Below are positions 1 to 8,668 of a stretch of DNA of 64,000 nt, in pieces. Position 1 is the first letter of the stretch. Each line of letters begins with the position of its first letter. Under the pieces are notes generated by a model. It worked only from the letters and a program-made list of their open reading frames with translations. It ran no database searches and had not been told where the DNA came from. The translations under genes and the position numbers were made by a program. The stretch is from Actinomycetota bacterium (GTDB lineage: Bacteria; Actinomycetota; Thermoleophilia; Gaiellales; Gaiellaceae): contig PMOB01000026.1 in the NCBI GenBank assembly GCA_003161615.1, forward strand, positions 31,548-95,547. The letters are read 5' to 3'.

Positions 1-362
1 TCACGCGCGGGGCGCTGACCACGTTCTCGATCGCGAACGACGTCGCGAAGTACTTCGCGATCCTGCCGGCGATGTTCGCGTTCACCTACGCGTCCAAGCA
101 GGGCTCGCGCGGTCCGCTGAACTCGCTCAACATCATGCACCTGGGCGACCCGAAGAGCGCGATCGTCTCGGCAGTCATCTTCAACGCGCTCATCATCCCT
201 GCGCTCGTTCCGCTCGCCCTCAAGGGCGTGAAGTACCGCGCGATCGGCGCCACCGCTCTGCTGCGCCGCAACCTGTTGATCTACGGTCTCGGTGGGATGA
301 TCCTTCCCTTCATCGGCATCAAGCTGATCGACCTCATCGTCCACGGCGTATTCGGAGCCTGA
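1..362 (+). CDS. kdpB: Potassium-transporting ATPase subunit B, C-terminal end (partial)
   Basis: Only the last ~119 residues are in the window; the reading frame is open from base 3 and the gene starts upstream. KdpB is the P-type ATPase subunit of the KdpFABC high-affinity K+ pump in the cytoplasmic membrane. The visible part holds the conserved end of the family: [15 protein letters not shown], then [38 protein letters not shown] and [10 protein letters not shown], covering the last membrane helices. The stop is followed after 7 bp by a KdpD-like sensor. KdpC, which normally follows KdpB, is not here. The identity is certain; whether the pump is complete cannot be judged from this window. 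Confidence 0.95.
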   Translation, partial: TRGALTTFSIANDVAKYFAILPAMFAFTYASKQGSRGPLNSLNIMHLGDPKSAIVSAVIFNALIIPALVPLALKGVKYRAIGATALLRRNLLIYGLGGMILPFIGIKLIDLIVHGVFGA

Positions 363-369
363 GCTCCCG

Positions 370-1461
370 GTGGCGCGTGGCCACTACCGGATCTTGCTGG
401 GCATGGCGGCGGGTGTCGGCAAGACCTACCGGATGCTCCTCGAGGGGCGGCAGGCGCAGGAGGACGGGAAGGACGTCGTAATCGGCTACCTCGAGCCGCA
501 CGATCGCCCAGGCACAACGGTGCTCGCCGAAGGTCTCGAAGTCGTGCCGCGCCTCCGTGCGCAGCACGGCGCGCTCGAGCTCGAGGAGATGGACACCGAC
601 GCCGTGATCGCCCGCGCGCCGCAGCTAGCTCTCATCGACGAACTCGCGCACACGAACACTGCCGAAATGCGCAACGAGAAGCGCTGGCAGGACATCGAGG
701 AGGTTCTCGACGCGGGGATCGACGTCATCTCGACCGTCAACGTCCAGCATCTCGAGAGCCTCAACGACGCGATCTTCGAGCTGACGGAGATCCGCGTTCG
801 CGAGACGTTCCCCGACCAGATTCTCGACGAGGCGGACGCGGTCGTCCTTGTCGACCTCTCCCCGGAGGAGCTGCAGGAGCGCCTGCAGGCCGGCAAGGTC
901 TATCCGGCCGAACGAGCCGCGGTCGCGCTCGAGAACTTCTTCCGCGCGGACAAGCTCGCGGCGTTGCGAGAACTGGCGCTGCGCGAGGTAGCGGACGACG
1001 TCGAGGCGCGTCGCGTCGCCCGCGAACTCGAGCCGCTCAGCAAGCACGCCGTCGGCGAGCGCGTGCTCGCCCTCGTCGAGCCGCAGCCCAAGTCGCAGCG
1101 AATCATGCGGCGCGCCTGGCGCTCGGCCCAGAGGCTCGGGACGACGATGGATGCGGTCTGGGTGCGGAAAGGGGGCTACACGCCGACGCCGGAGGAGACG
1201 ACGCAGCTCGCCGCCCTGCGACGCCTCGCCTCCATCCTCGGCGCGCACTTCATCGAGCAGGACGGCGACGATCTCGTCGGCACCGTACGGCGGGTTGCCG
1301 CCGAGCGCGGCTCGACGTACATCTTCGTCGGCACTCCCGACGAGTCGCGGCGCCGCGAGATCCTCGGCGGCTCGCTGCTCTCGCGGATGGTGCGCGAGCT
1401 GCCGGGGATCGACATTCGCGTCGTTGCCAACCGTGCCGACCGGGACAGGCTCGAGTCATGA
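370..1461 (+). CDS. KdpD-like sensor protein without kinase domain
   Basis: This 363-residue protein corresponds to the cytoplasmic N-terminal half of KdpD only. The KdpD domain occupies about residues 5-215, with a P-loop at GMAAGVGKT near the start and the DELAHTN segment. A universal-stress-protein (Usp) domain follows at about 235-355. The four membrane helices, HisKA and HATPase domains of full KdpD (~890 residues) are absent, and no kdpE or kinase gene follows. In the family this half senses K+ or ATP and, in some bacteria, c-di-AMP. The start is GTG, 7 bp after kdpB, so they are probably co-transcribed. Its stop overlaps the next gene by ATGA. It probably tunes K+ transport without phosphotransfer; that role is inferred. 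Confidence 0.88.
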   Translation: MARGHYRILLGMAAGVGKTYRMLLEGRQAQEDGKDVVIGYLEPHDRPGTTVLAEGLEVVPRLRAQHGALELEEMDTDAVIARAPQLALIDELAHTNTAEMRNEKRWQDIEEVLDAGIDVISTVNVQHLESLNDAIFELTEIRVRETFPDQILDEADAVVLVDLSPEELQERLQAGKVYPAERAAVALENFFRADKLAALRELALREVADDVEARRVARELEPLSKHAVGERVLALVEPQPKSQRIMRRAWRSAQRLGTTMDAVWVRKGGYTPTPEETTQLAALRRLASILGAHFIEQDGDDLVGTVRRVAAERGSTYIFVGTPDESRRREILGGSLLSRMVRELPGIDIRVVANRADRDRLES

Positions 1462-1970
1462 CTGCCGCCGTCGTCGCGCTCGGTTTCCTGGTCGTCGTCC
1501 TCGCCGCGGCGCTCGTCGCGAATCGCGGCGTCCACCTGCGGCGGCCGCAGCCGGGCAGCCGCCGGATTCTTGTGCCGTTCACGGGTGGGACTCTCGACCC
1601 AGCCGTGCTGGCCGCCGCGATCCGCATCGCCCAAACTCAGGACGCGACGCTTGTGCCCGCCTATCTGCTGCGCGTGCCGCTCCAGTACCCGGAGGACTCG
1701 CCGCTTGCACGCGAGGTGGAGGTGGCGCTGCCGCTACTAGAGGCGGTCGAGCATGCGGCGTTGCGGGCGGGCGTCCCCGTCGACGCGCGTGTCGAGAAGG
1801 GACGGACGCCGACCCACGCCTTGCGGCGTCTCTGGGAAGTGGAGCAATTCGACTGGATCGTCGCGCCGGCCTCGGACGGCGAAGACGGAGGCTTCACTCT
1901 GAAGGACGTGACGTGGATCCTCGCGCACGCGCCGAGCCAGACCGTGCTGCTCAAACCGGCCCCCGCCTAG
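1458..1970 (+). CDS. Membrane-anchored Usp-domain protein
   Basis: The protein has 170 residues. One N-terminal membrane helix (about residues 3-22, VVALGFLVVVLAAALVA) is followed by a Usp-like domain that begins RRILVPFTGGTLDPAVLAAA and ends with the strand TVLLKP. The start ATG overlaps the stop of the KdpD-like gene (ATGA), so translation is likely coupled. Usp domains bind ATP or other nucleotides, and several regulate transporters. Together with the neighbours it looks like an accessory protein of a K+ uptake cassette. The exact role is unknown. Confidence 0.8.
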   Translation: MTAAVVALGFLVVVLAAALVANRGVHLRRPQPGSRRILVPFTGGTLDPAVLAAAIRIAQTQDATLVPAYLLRVPLQYPEDSPLAREVEVALPLLEAVEHAALRAGVPVDARVEKGRTPTHALRRLWEVEQFDWIVAPASDGEDGGFTLKDVTWILAHAPSQTVLLKPAPA

Positions 1971-2009
1971 CTCCAGCATTCCGGCCGCGCTGCGCTGTAG
2001 CGTCCCGGC

Positions 2010-4286
2010 GTGAGTTTGCCGCAGCGGAGCGAGGAGGCCCTCGAGCCAAGGCGCCTCCGCCGGGTCCTCGTCGGGCGGCCGATGCGGTCGGGGCAGATGA
2101 ACGAGACGCTGCTGCCGAAGTGGCTCGCGCTCCCGATCTTCGCGTCCGACCCTCTCTCGTCGGTCGCGTACGCGACTGAGTCGGCGCTCGTCGTCCTCAT
2201 CGCCGTTTCGGCGACGTCGGCGCATCTCGTCTTCCCGATCTCGATCGGGATCGCGTGTCTGCTCGGGATCGTCGTCCTCTCGTACCGGCAGACCGTGCGC
2301 GTCTACGAGACGAGCGGCGGCGCGTACGTCGTCGCCCGGGAGAACCTCGGCACGACACCGAGCCTCGTAGCCGCGGCGGCCCTCCTCACCGACTACGTGC
2401 TCACCGTCGCCGTCTCGATCTCGGCCGGCATCTACGCGATCACGTCGTTCGCGCCGTCGCTGCAGTCCCACAAGGTCGGGCTCTCGCTCCTCTGCCTGCT
2501 CGTGATCGTCCTCGTCAACCTGCGCGGCGTACGCGAGTCGGGGCTCCTGTTCGCGCTGCCGACCTACGCCTTCGTCACCTCGATCCTCGTGCTCGTCGGC
2601 GTCGGGATCTTCCAGGACGTCACCGGCAGCCTGCACCACGCAGTCGTCCCGCATCCGCTGCCCGCGGGTGTCGGCGCGATCGGCGTCTTCGTGCTCCTCC
2701 GTGCCTTCTCCTCGGGATCCACCGCCTTGACCGGGGTGGAGGCGATCGCGAACGGCGTCAACGCGTTCCGGCATCCGCAGGGGAAGAACGCCGCGACGAC
2801 GCTCGCCGTGCTCGGGACGATCGCGATCGCGATGTTTGTCGGCGTCTCGTTCCTCGCGGTGCACGTCCACGCACTGCCGAGCTCGACGGACTCGGTCGTC
2901 TCCCAGATCGCGCGGGCGGTGTTCCAGCCCGGCTCGTTCGGCGGCTTCATGTACTACGCCGTGCAGGGGACGACGCTGCTCGTCCTCGTCCTCGCTGCGA
3001 ACACGTCGTTCCAGGGATTCCCGCGCCTCTCGGCGCTGCTCGCCCGCGACCGTTTCGCGCCGCGCCAGTTCTCCAACCTCGGCGATCGCCTCGTCTTCTC
3101 GAACGGGATGCTCGTGCTCGCCGCGGCCGCGGCCGGGCTGCTCGTCGTCTACAAGGCGAACACCAACAGCCTCATCCACCTCTACGTGATCGGCGTCTTC
3201 ACGGCGTTCACGCTCTCGCAGGCTGGGATGGTGCGCTACTGGCTGCGGGTCCGAACGCCCGGCTGGCGCCACCGGATCCTGATCAACAGCGTCGGCGCCG
3301 CGGCGACAGGCCTCGTTGCAGTGATCGTCATCTGGACGAAGTTCGCGGAAGGCGCGTGGCTCGTCACGGTGGCGATCCCGCTGATTGTCATCGCGATGTT
3401 CGGCGTGCGCCGGCACTACGACCGCGTCGCGCGGCGCCTGCGCGCGGGTGCGGCGGCGGTCGCGTCGGCGCCGGATGCGCGAAACCGGACGCTGCTCGTC
3501 GTCGAGTCGCTCGATTCGGCGACGGAGCGCGGGCTCGCTCTCGCCCGCAACATCTCGCCCGAGGGGCTGCGCGCGATCCACGTTCCGCGGCATCGCACCG
3601 ACCCGGGAATTGCACCGCGCTGGTTCCGCTTCTCCGGCGGCACCCCGCTGCTCGAGACGCTCGAGGAGCGGGGTGGACCCGTCGAGACGGTGCTCGACCA
3701 GGTCTGGCGGCTGCCGCGCGGCGAGTCGGACTTCGTCACGGTCGTGATCCCGGAGCAGTTCCGCCGCCGCTCGCTCGTCGAACTGGCCCGGCATCCGTTC
3801 GAGCTCGCGCTGAAGTTCCGTCTCCTGACCGAGTCGAGCGTCGTCGTCGTGGACGTGCCGACAGTGGACGAGGCGCCGGCGTCCGAGCGCTCGCTCGCAG
3901 TCCGGATCTTCGTGTCGGGTGCGAACGCGACCTCGATGCGCGCCGTCAACTGGGCGCAGTCCGTCCGGCTGCCGAACACCCGCGCGGTCAACTTCGCCTT
4001 CGACGAGCTGGAGGCAGCGGAGATGCGGCGCGAGTGGCGAGCCGAGGGAGCGAGAGTTCCGCTCGAGGTGCTCGCGGCACCGTACCGCGACATCGGCGAC
4101 CCGATCCTCGCTTATCTCCGCGAGCTGACCAGCGAGGGGAACGACGTGGTCGTCGTCCTCCCCGAGCTCATCCTGCGCGGCTGGGCGCGGCTGCTGCACA
4201 ACCAGCGCGCGCTGTACGTGAAGCGGCTTCTCCTGCTCGAGCCGAACGTGATCCTCGCATCCGTCCCTTACCCGCTCGTGCGATGA
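2010..4286 (+). CDS. KimA/YdaO-like APC-superfamily potassium transporter
   Basis: The protein has 758 residues. About 12 membrane helices fill residues ~35-480, and a soluble cytoplasmic tail follows (~490-758). The N-terminal block LPIFASDPLSSVAYATES is typical of the YdaO/KimA group of APC permeases, which import K+ by proton symport; older annotation calls them amino-acid permeases. The long tail contains Usp-like alternating strands (RTLLVVESLD, SSVVVVDVP, EGNDVVVVLPE). The start is GTG, 39 bp after the previous gene. The stop overlaps the next ATG (ATGA). The flanking kdpB, KdpD-like and TrkA-like genes make K+ the most likely substrate. An amino-acid substrate is the alternative. Confidence 0.82.
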   Translation: MSLPQRSEEALEPRRLRRVLVGRPMRSGQMNETLLPKWLALPIFASDPLSSVAYATESALVVLIAVSATSAHLVFPISIGIACLLGIVVLSYRQTVRVYETSGGAYVVARENLGTTPSLVAAAALLTDYVLTVAVSISAGIYAITSFAPSLQSHKVGLSLLCLLVIVLVNLRGVRESGLLFALPTYAFVTSILVLVGVGIFQDVTGSLHHAVVPHPLPAGVGAIGVFVLLRAFSSGSTALTGVEAIANGVNAFRHPQGKNAATTLAVLGTIAIAMFVGVSFLAVHVHALPSSTDSVVSQIARAVFQPGSFGGFMYYAVQGTTLLVLVLAANTSFQGFPRLSALLARDRFAPRQFSNLGDRLVFSNGMLVLAAAAAGLLVVYKANTNSLIHLYVIGVFTAFTLSQAGMVRYWLRVRTPGWRHRILINSVGAAATGLVAVIVIWTKFAEGAWLVTVAIPLIVIAMFGVRRHYDRVARRLRAGAAAVASAPDARNRTLLVVESLDSATERGLALARNISPEGLRAIHVPRHRTDPGIAPRWFRFSGGTPLLETLEERGGPVETVLDQVWRLPRGESDFVTVVIPEQFRRRSLVELARHPFELALKFRLLTESSVVVVDVPTVDEAPASERSLAVRIFVSGANATSMRAVNWAQSVRLPNTRAVNFAFDELEAAEMRREWRAEGARVPLEVLAAPYRDIGDPILAYLRELTSEGNDVVVVLPELILRGWARLLHNQRALYVKRLLLLEPNVILASVPYPLVR

Positions 4287-5251
4287 AACTGAAGATCCCC
4301 GATCCGCGTGCGCTCCCGCGGCGGGCGCACCGTCTCGCCCGCTGGACGGGCTCGGTCGCCTATCGCAGCGTCGTCGTGCCGCTGCTCGAGCTGGAGGAGA
4401 CCGAGCACTCGCTCGCGCTCGCTTGCCGGCTTGCCGCTCGGCGGGGCGCCCGAATCGTCCTCGTGGCGCCGCTCGTCGTCCCCCGCGAGCTCCCGTTCGA
4501 CGCCCACTTCGACGCGGAGCGCGCCGAGCTCGAGAGCAGGCTCGAGGAGGCGGCTTCCGTCGTCAGTTCCCGCGGCGTCACCTTGCGGCGAGAGATCGTT
4601 CGCACGCGGCCCGGGCGGCTGGGGGACGATGTCGCACGGGTAGCGGCGGAGCATCGGGCCGAGCTCCTCGTCGTCGGTGCGCCGATCAAGTCGCAGCGCG
4701 GCTTCCGGCGGCCGTTCCCCGAAGAGCTGCTGCCGCTGCTGCGCGCAGCTCCATGCCGCGTGCTGATCGCCACCGGCCCCGTGGCCGGCGGGGGCTTGCC
4801 AGGGCCGCAGGCGACGTTCACGAAGATCCTTGTCCCGATGAAGGTCGGGCCGATCGGGGACGAGATGGTCGCAACTGCGATCAAGCTCGCGCAGGAGCAC
4901 GGCGCGTCCGTCGAGGCGCTCCACGTGACCCGCGTGCCGCTCGACAAGCAGTTCGACGCCGAGCTGCCGGAGCAGGAGAAGCAGGCGGACGCCTCACTGG
5001 CCGAAGCGGCGAGGCTCGGCACAAGCCACCAGGTCGAGGTCGAGGGGCGCTCCGTGCGTGCGCGCTCGATCGGAGAGGCAATCGTCCAGGAGGCGCAGGA
5101 AAGCGGGGCGGATCTGATCGTGCTCGGCTCGTCTCCCCGCTGGCGGCGCCAGTCGCGCTTCTTCTCGCCAACGGTGGACTACGTCCTGAGCAAGGCGCCG
5201 GCCGAGGTGCTCGTGCTTGCGTTCCCCCAGGGCGTTCTCGAAGATGTCTGA
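4283..5251 (+). CDS. Tandem universal stress protein (two Usp domains)
   Basis: The track ORF in this frame is far longer; I take the ATG at 4283, which overlaps the permease stop by ATGA, giving 322 residues. The first Usp domain spans ~25-165 (SVVVPLLELEETEHSLALA ... ELLVVGAPIKSQ ... PCRVLIAT). The second spans ~180-320 (KILVPMKVGPIGDEMVATA ... DLIVLGSSPRW ... AEVLVLAF). Tandem Usp proteins of this size are common in Actinobacteria and bind ATP. Sitting between a K+ permease and RCK proteins, it may regulate uptake. No membrane segment or signal peptide is seen. Confidence 0.85.
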   Translation: MKLKIPDPRALPRRAHRLARWTGSVAYRSVVVPLLELEETEHSLALACRLAARRGARIVLVAPLVVPRELPFDAHFDAERAELESRLEEAASVVSSRGVTLRREIVRTRPGRLGDDVARVAAEHRAELLVVGAPIKSQRGFRRPFPEELLPLLRAAPCRVLIATGPVAGGGLPGPQATFTKILVPMKVGPIGDEMVATAIKLAQEHGASVEALHVTRVPLDKQFDAELPEQEKQADASLAEAARLGTSHQVEVEGRSVRARSIGEAIVQEAQESGADLIVLGSSPRWRRQSRFFSPTVDYVLSKAPAEVLVLAFPQGVLEDV

Positions 5252-5272
5252 GCGAGCTACGCTCCGCGGGCG

Positions 5273-5710
5273 ATGAACCTGAAGGCACTCATCATCGGCT
5301 GCGGCCGCGTCGGCTCGTCCGTTGCGCTGGAGCTGCAAGGGGAGGGCTGGGATGTGACCGTCGTGGACGAGAACCAGGACGCGCTCTCCCGCCTCGGCGA
5401 AAGCTGGCCGGGGACGTTCATCGTCGGCCACGGCATGGACGCCGACCTCCTTCGCGACGCCGGAATCGAAGACGCCGACGCCGTTGTGGTCGCGACCGAC
5501 GGGGACAACACGAACATCGTGATCGGCCAGGTCGCGCAGAAGCGCTTCGACGTCCGGTGCGTCGTCGTCCGCGTCCTCGACCCGGGCCGGGCGAAGTTCT
5601 ACGCCGAGCGCGGCCTCGACACGGTCTGCCCGACGAGCGTCGCGATCGACCGCCTGATGGATGCGGCCCGCACGTGCGCGATTCCGGCTGCGCAGGCGGA
5701 GAGCAACTGA
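5273..5710 (+). CDS. TrkA-N (RCK_N) domain protein
   Basis: This 145-residue protein is a single Rossmann-fold RCK_N domain. It has the dinucleotide motif GCGRVGSSVA near the N-terminus, the acidic end of strand 2 (VTVVDEN), and AVVVATDGDNTNIVI. RCK_N domains bind NAD(H) or nucleotides and gate K+ channels and transporters. No RCK_C domain is present, so it probably acts as a dimer with the next protein. Its TGA overlaps the next ATG (TGATG). It looks like one half of a split Trk regulator. Confidence 0.87.
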   Translation: MNLKALIIGCGRVGSSVALELQGEGWDVTVVDENQDALSRLGESWPGTFIVGHGMDADLLRDAGIEDADAVVVATDGDNTNIVIGQVAQKRFDVRCVVVRVLDPGRAKFYAERGLDTVCPTSVAIDRLMDAARTCAIPAAQAESN

Positions 5711-6372
5711 TGTACGTCATCGTCGCCGGCGGCGGCAAGATCGGCGCCAACGTCACGCGGTCGCTGCTCCGCCTCGGCCACGAGGTGACACTCATCGAGC
5801 AGCGCCGCGACCGCTTCGACCAGCTGGAGGACGAGTTCGAGCACCAGGTGCAGCGCGGTGACGCGACCGAGCTCTACGTCCTCGAGCGCGCGGGCATCGC
5901 GCGCCCGCCCGACATCGTCCTCGCCCTCACGGGCGACGACGAGGACAACATGATCATCGGCCAGATCGCGCGCGAAAAGTACGGCGTGCCGAAGGTGATT
6001 GCCCGCGTCAACGACCCGCGCAACCAGGCGCACTTCGACCTGCTCGGCATCTCGCCGACGATCTGCGCGACCTCGAGCGTCATGGCCCTCGTCGAGCACG
6101 AGGTGCCCGAGCACGACCTCATCCACCTGCTCGAGCTGCGGCAGGAGAACCTCGAGATCGTCGAGGTTCAGATCGACGGAGCCTCCCCGTCCGCCGGAAG
6201 AAGCGTCGAGACCCTGGCGCTGCCCGAGGGTTCGCGGCTCATCTCCGTGATGCGTGACGGCCGCGCCGAGATCGCGGTCGGCTCCACAGTCCTCGAGGCC
6301 GGCGACCAGGTTCTGGCGATTCTCGAGCCGGGTAAAGAGGACGAGCTACGTCGCGTTCTTCTTCGTCGCTAA
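5710..6372 (+). CDS. trkA: TrkA family potassium uptake regulator (RCK_N + RCK_C)
   Basis: The protein has 220 residues. RCK_N covers ~1-135, with GGGKIGANV and the acidic strand end LIEQ. RCK_C covers ~140-220 and ends VLEAGDQVLAILEPG. It is the cytoplasmic regulatory subunit of Trk/Ktr-type uptake or a K+-channel gating protein. RCK_C domains in other bacteria bind c-di-AMP. It is translationally coupled to the preceding RCK_N gene. No TrkH membrane subunit is in the window, so the partner may be the KimA-like permease or a channel encoded elsewhere. Its last 25 bases overlap the proposed start of the next gene in another frame. Confidence 0.88.
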   Translation: MYVIVAGGGKIGANVTRSLLRLGHEVTLIEQRRDRFDQLEDEFEHQVQRGDATELYVLERAGIARPPDIVLALTGDDEDNMIIGQIAREKYGVPKVIARVNDPRNQAHFDLLGISPTICATSSVMALVEHEVPEHDLIHLLELRQENLEIVEVQIDGASPSAGRSVETLALPEGSRLISVMRDGRAEIAVGSTVLEAGDQVLAILEPGKEDELRRVLLRR

Positions 6373-7796
6373 TCGCCCTCGCCGCAGCGGGGGTCATCGC
6401 AGTCGCTTGCGGCAGCGGCGGCGCGTCGGGCGGCGTTCTCGGAGCGCGTGCGGCGAAGTCCACCGCGAGCGCCGACTGGACGCGCTTCGGCTGGGACGCG
6501 CGCCGCAGCAGCGACGATCCGAACGCGACGGGGATTACCGCGGCGAACGCCGGCCGGCTGCGGCGACAGCAGGTGCAGCTGCCGGGCACGGTCGACGCGT
6601 CGGTGATCTACCTCCACGGCGTGACGATCGGCGGCGCCGCCCACAACGCGCTCTTCCTCACGACGACGTACGGGATCACGCTCGCGATCGACGCGAGCAG
6701 CGGCTCGATTCTCTGGCAGTGGAAGCCGCCCAGCTACGCCTCGCTCGCCGGCAGCGCGCAGATCACGAACTCGACGCCGGTCGCCGACCCGGGCCGGCAG
6801 TGGATCTACGCGGCCTCGCCGGACGGGAAGATCCAAAAGCTCTCCGTCGCGAACGGCCACGCAGCCTGGCGCGTCTCAATCACCAAGCTCCCGTCGCGGG
6901 AGAAGATCGGCACCTCCCTCAACTACGCGAACGGGCACATGATCGCGACGACCGGCGGCTACAACGGCGACGCGCCGCCGTATCAGGGACACGTGGCGAT
7001 CATCTCGCCGGGCGGAAAGCTCCTCCATGTCTGGAACTCGCTCTGCTCGAACCGGCACGGTGTGATCGTCCCGGCGTCCTGTCCTGCAAGCGACTCTGCG
7101 ATCTGGGGACGCGCGGGCGCCGTCGTCGTCCCGGGCAGCGGCAACCTCCTCGTCGCGACCGGGAACGCCCCGTGGAACGGCCACACCGACTGGGGCGACG
7201 CGGTGCTGCTCCTCTCACCGAACGCGAAGCTGCTCGGCAACTACACGCCGACGGACACAGCGCAGCTGAACGCGGACGACCAGGATCTCGGCTCGACATC
7301 GCCGGCATTCCTCACGTCGAAGCTGATCGCGCAGGGTGGCAAGGACGGGAAGATCCGGCTCCTCTCGCTCGCGCGCCTGCACGGCACCGCGCCGCACCAG
7401 GGACATGAGCTCCAGATCGTCTCGACACCGTCCGGCTCGGATCTCTTCACGGCGCCCGCCGTGTGGCGGGAGAACGGGCGCACCTGGCTGATCGCAGCGG
7501 ACGGCGGCGCGACGCAGGCGTGGGTACTGCGGAACTCCCGTCTCAACTCGGTCTGGCGGAACGGCAACGCGGGCACGAGCCCGGTCGTTTCCGGCGGGCT
7601 CCTCTGGGTCTACGACCCCGGCGGTGCGCTGCGCGTCTACAAGCCGGCGAGCGGGAAGCTCGTCGCAACGCTGCCCACCGGCGGTGGCCACTGGAACAGC
7701 CCGATCGCGACGGACGGCGTCGTGGCGCTGCCCGAGGGCGACGCAAACGAGCACGCCACGTCCGGCGTACTCGACCTCTGGCGCCTGCCAGGCTAG
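6348..7796 (+). CDS. PQQ-like beta-propeller lipoprotein (start codon uncertain, possibly ACG)
   Basis: The track starts at GTG 6573, but the same frame is open back to 6336. It encodes a perfect lipoprotein signal (hydrophobic LIALAAAGVIAVAC, then Gly/Ser) inside the end of trkA. No ATG, GTG or TTG lies in that stretch. The codon ACG at 6348 sits 7 bases after an AGAGG and gives MSRSSSSLIALAAAG..., so I use it. The mature protein is a PQQ/pyrrolo-quinoline-quinone-type propeller with repeated strand-Trp motifs (GSILWQWKPP, WIYAASPDGKIQKL, GKIRLLSL). It is an extracytoplasmic membrane-bound protein of unknown substrate. A sequence error or a real non-canonical start are both possible. Confidence 0.72.
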   Translation, partial: TSRSSSSLIALAAAGVIAVACGSGGASGGVLGARAAKSTASADWTRFGWDARRSSDDPNATGITAANAGRLRRQQVQLPGTVDASVIYLHGVTIGGAAHNALFLTTTYGITLAIDASSGSILWQWKPPSYASLAGSAQITNSTPVADPGRQWIYAASPDGKIQKLSVANGHAAWRVSITKLPSREKIGTSLNYANGHMIATTGGYNGDAPPYQGHVAIISPGGKLLHVWNSLCSNRHGVIVPASCPASDSAIWGRAGAVVVPGSGNLLVATGNAPWNGHTDWGDAVLLLSPNAKLLGNYTPTDTAQLNADDQDLGSTSPAFLTSKLIAQGGKDGKIRLLSLARLHGTAPHQGHELQIVSTPSGSDLFTAPAVWRENGRTWLIAADGGATQAWVLRNSRLNSVWRNGNAGTSPVVSGGLLWVYDPGGALRVYKPASGKLVATLPTGGGHWNSPIATDGVVALPEGDANEHATSGVLDLWRLPG

Positions 7797-8020
7797 GCGG
7801 GACGGCGGCGGCGCACTGCCGGCGCCTGCTGGCCGAGCGCGGCGTACGCGAGCGCTTGCAGAGACTCGTTGAGCGTGGCGAGCTCGCGGCTGATGCGGAG
7901 GAAGTTCTCGTCGTTGTCGAGCCGCTTGTTCGTCTTCGCGAGCTCGTCGGCGATCCGGTCCAGCCGCTCGAGGATCAGATCGAAGCGCCGGTCGGAGAGG
8001 TCGTGCTCCACGGGAGTCAT
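7793..8020 (-). CDS. Small coiled-coil protein of unknown function
   Basis: This 75-residue, charged, helical protein has no signal peptide. Heptad-like leucines and isoleucines (FDLILERLDRIADELAKTN, then LATLNESLQAL) predict a coiled coil. The tail is Arg-rich. Its ATG overlaps the stop of the upstream HAD gene (ATGA), so the two are probably one operon. It converges on the propeller gene with a 4-bp overlap. I do not recognise a named family. Confidence 0.6.
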   Translation of the reverse strand: MTPVEHDLSDRRFDLILERLDRIADELAKTNKRLDNDENFLRISRELATLNESLQALAYAALGQQAPAVRRRRPA

Positions 8021-8457
8021 CGTAGTTCCGCCAACTCGTCCCGTGAGCTGACGACGACTGCGTCCTCGCCGAGCGCTTCTCGCACCTCGGCGAGCGTGCC
8101 GACGACCTCGACATAGCGGGACGCGCCCGCATGGGCGAGGGCGAGCTCGGCGAGCTCGCGCGGCGCGTCGGTGAAGGCGCCGACGGGCGCGCCGGCTGCC
8201 GCGAGCCGCCGCAGCGCCGCGTTCGTCTCAGCCCGCGGCCGGAACCAGAGCGGCGCCCGGTCGGCCGCGAAGCGCTGCAGGAGCGGCCGCCAGTCGCCAA
8301 GCGTCTCGTCGAGGAGCGGGGCCGCCGCCGCGCGATCGGTTGGCACGTCGAGCTCGACGCGAGCGCGCCGGGACGCGTCCTCGAGCCACGCATCCCAGAC
8401 CGGGCGCGTATCCGCGAGCACGGCATCGAGGTCGACTGCGAGCGCGGGGCCGGCCAC
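8017..8457 (-). CDS. HAD-superfamily hydrolase-like protein
   Basis: I use GTG at 8457 (146 residues) instead of the track start at 8562, because the extra 35 residues overlap the cobalamin riboswitch and read as low-complexity Arg/Pro. A TTG just before it is an alternative. The N-terminus carries the HAD motif I DLDAVLADT (DxDxV/T). Motif II-like AFTDAP follows (G-A-F-T-D), with a short cap between. It is small for the family (~200+), and a clear motif III/IV Lys/DD pair is hard to see. It may therefore be a reduced or inactive phosphatase. It is divergent from the B12 uptake genes and coupled to the coiled-coil gene. Confidence 0.62.
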   Translation of the reverse strand: MAGPALAVDLDAVLADTRPVWDAWLEDASRRARVELDVPTDRAAAAPLLDETLGDWRPLLQRFAADRAPLWFRPRAETNAALRRLAAAGAPVGAFTDAPRELAELALAHAGASRYVEVVGTLAEVREALGEDAVVVSSRDELAELR

Positions 8458-8474
8458 CAAGCTCGATGCTAGTG

Positions 8475-8640
8475 TCCGCCCACAAACCGGCGAGCGGTGA
8501 GGGAACTCCGGTGCAAGTCCGGGACGGTCCCGCCGCTGTAAGGGGAGGCGCTCTTCCGCCACGAAGCCACTGGGTCTCGAGACCTGGGAAGGCGGTGGGA
8601 GAGGGAGCCCCGAGTCAGAAGACCTGTCGCCCGCCGCGAA
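8475..8640 (+). promoter_or_regulatory. Cobalamin (B12) riboswitch
   Basis: The leader of the B12 importer contains the family landmarks in order: GGGAACTCCGGTGCAAGTCC, then GACGGTCCCGCCGCTGTAA, a paired central region, and the B12 box GAGTCAGAAGACCTG near the 3' end. It lies 29 bp before the GTG start of the binding-protein gene. No clear Rho-independent terminator follows, so control is probably at translation by hiding the GGAAGGAGG ribosome site. Cobalamin binding should lower expression of the three downstream genes. Confidence 0.95.
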
Positions 8641-8668
8641 CCCCGAACCCCTCGTGGAAGGAGGATTC

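Noticed and set aside
1737-4199. 820-residue antisense ORF across the KimA-like permease gene
   Set aside because: It is an Arg/Asp/Glu/His-rich shadow caused by GC-rich third positions; the opposite strand has clear family motifs and helices.
8458-8562. N-terminal extension of the HAD protein
   Set aside because: The extra codons are antisense to the B12 riboswitch and encode no conserved sequence; GTG or TTG at 8455-8460 gives a normal HAD start.
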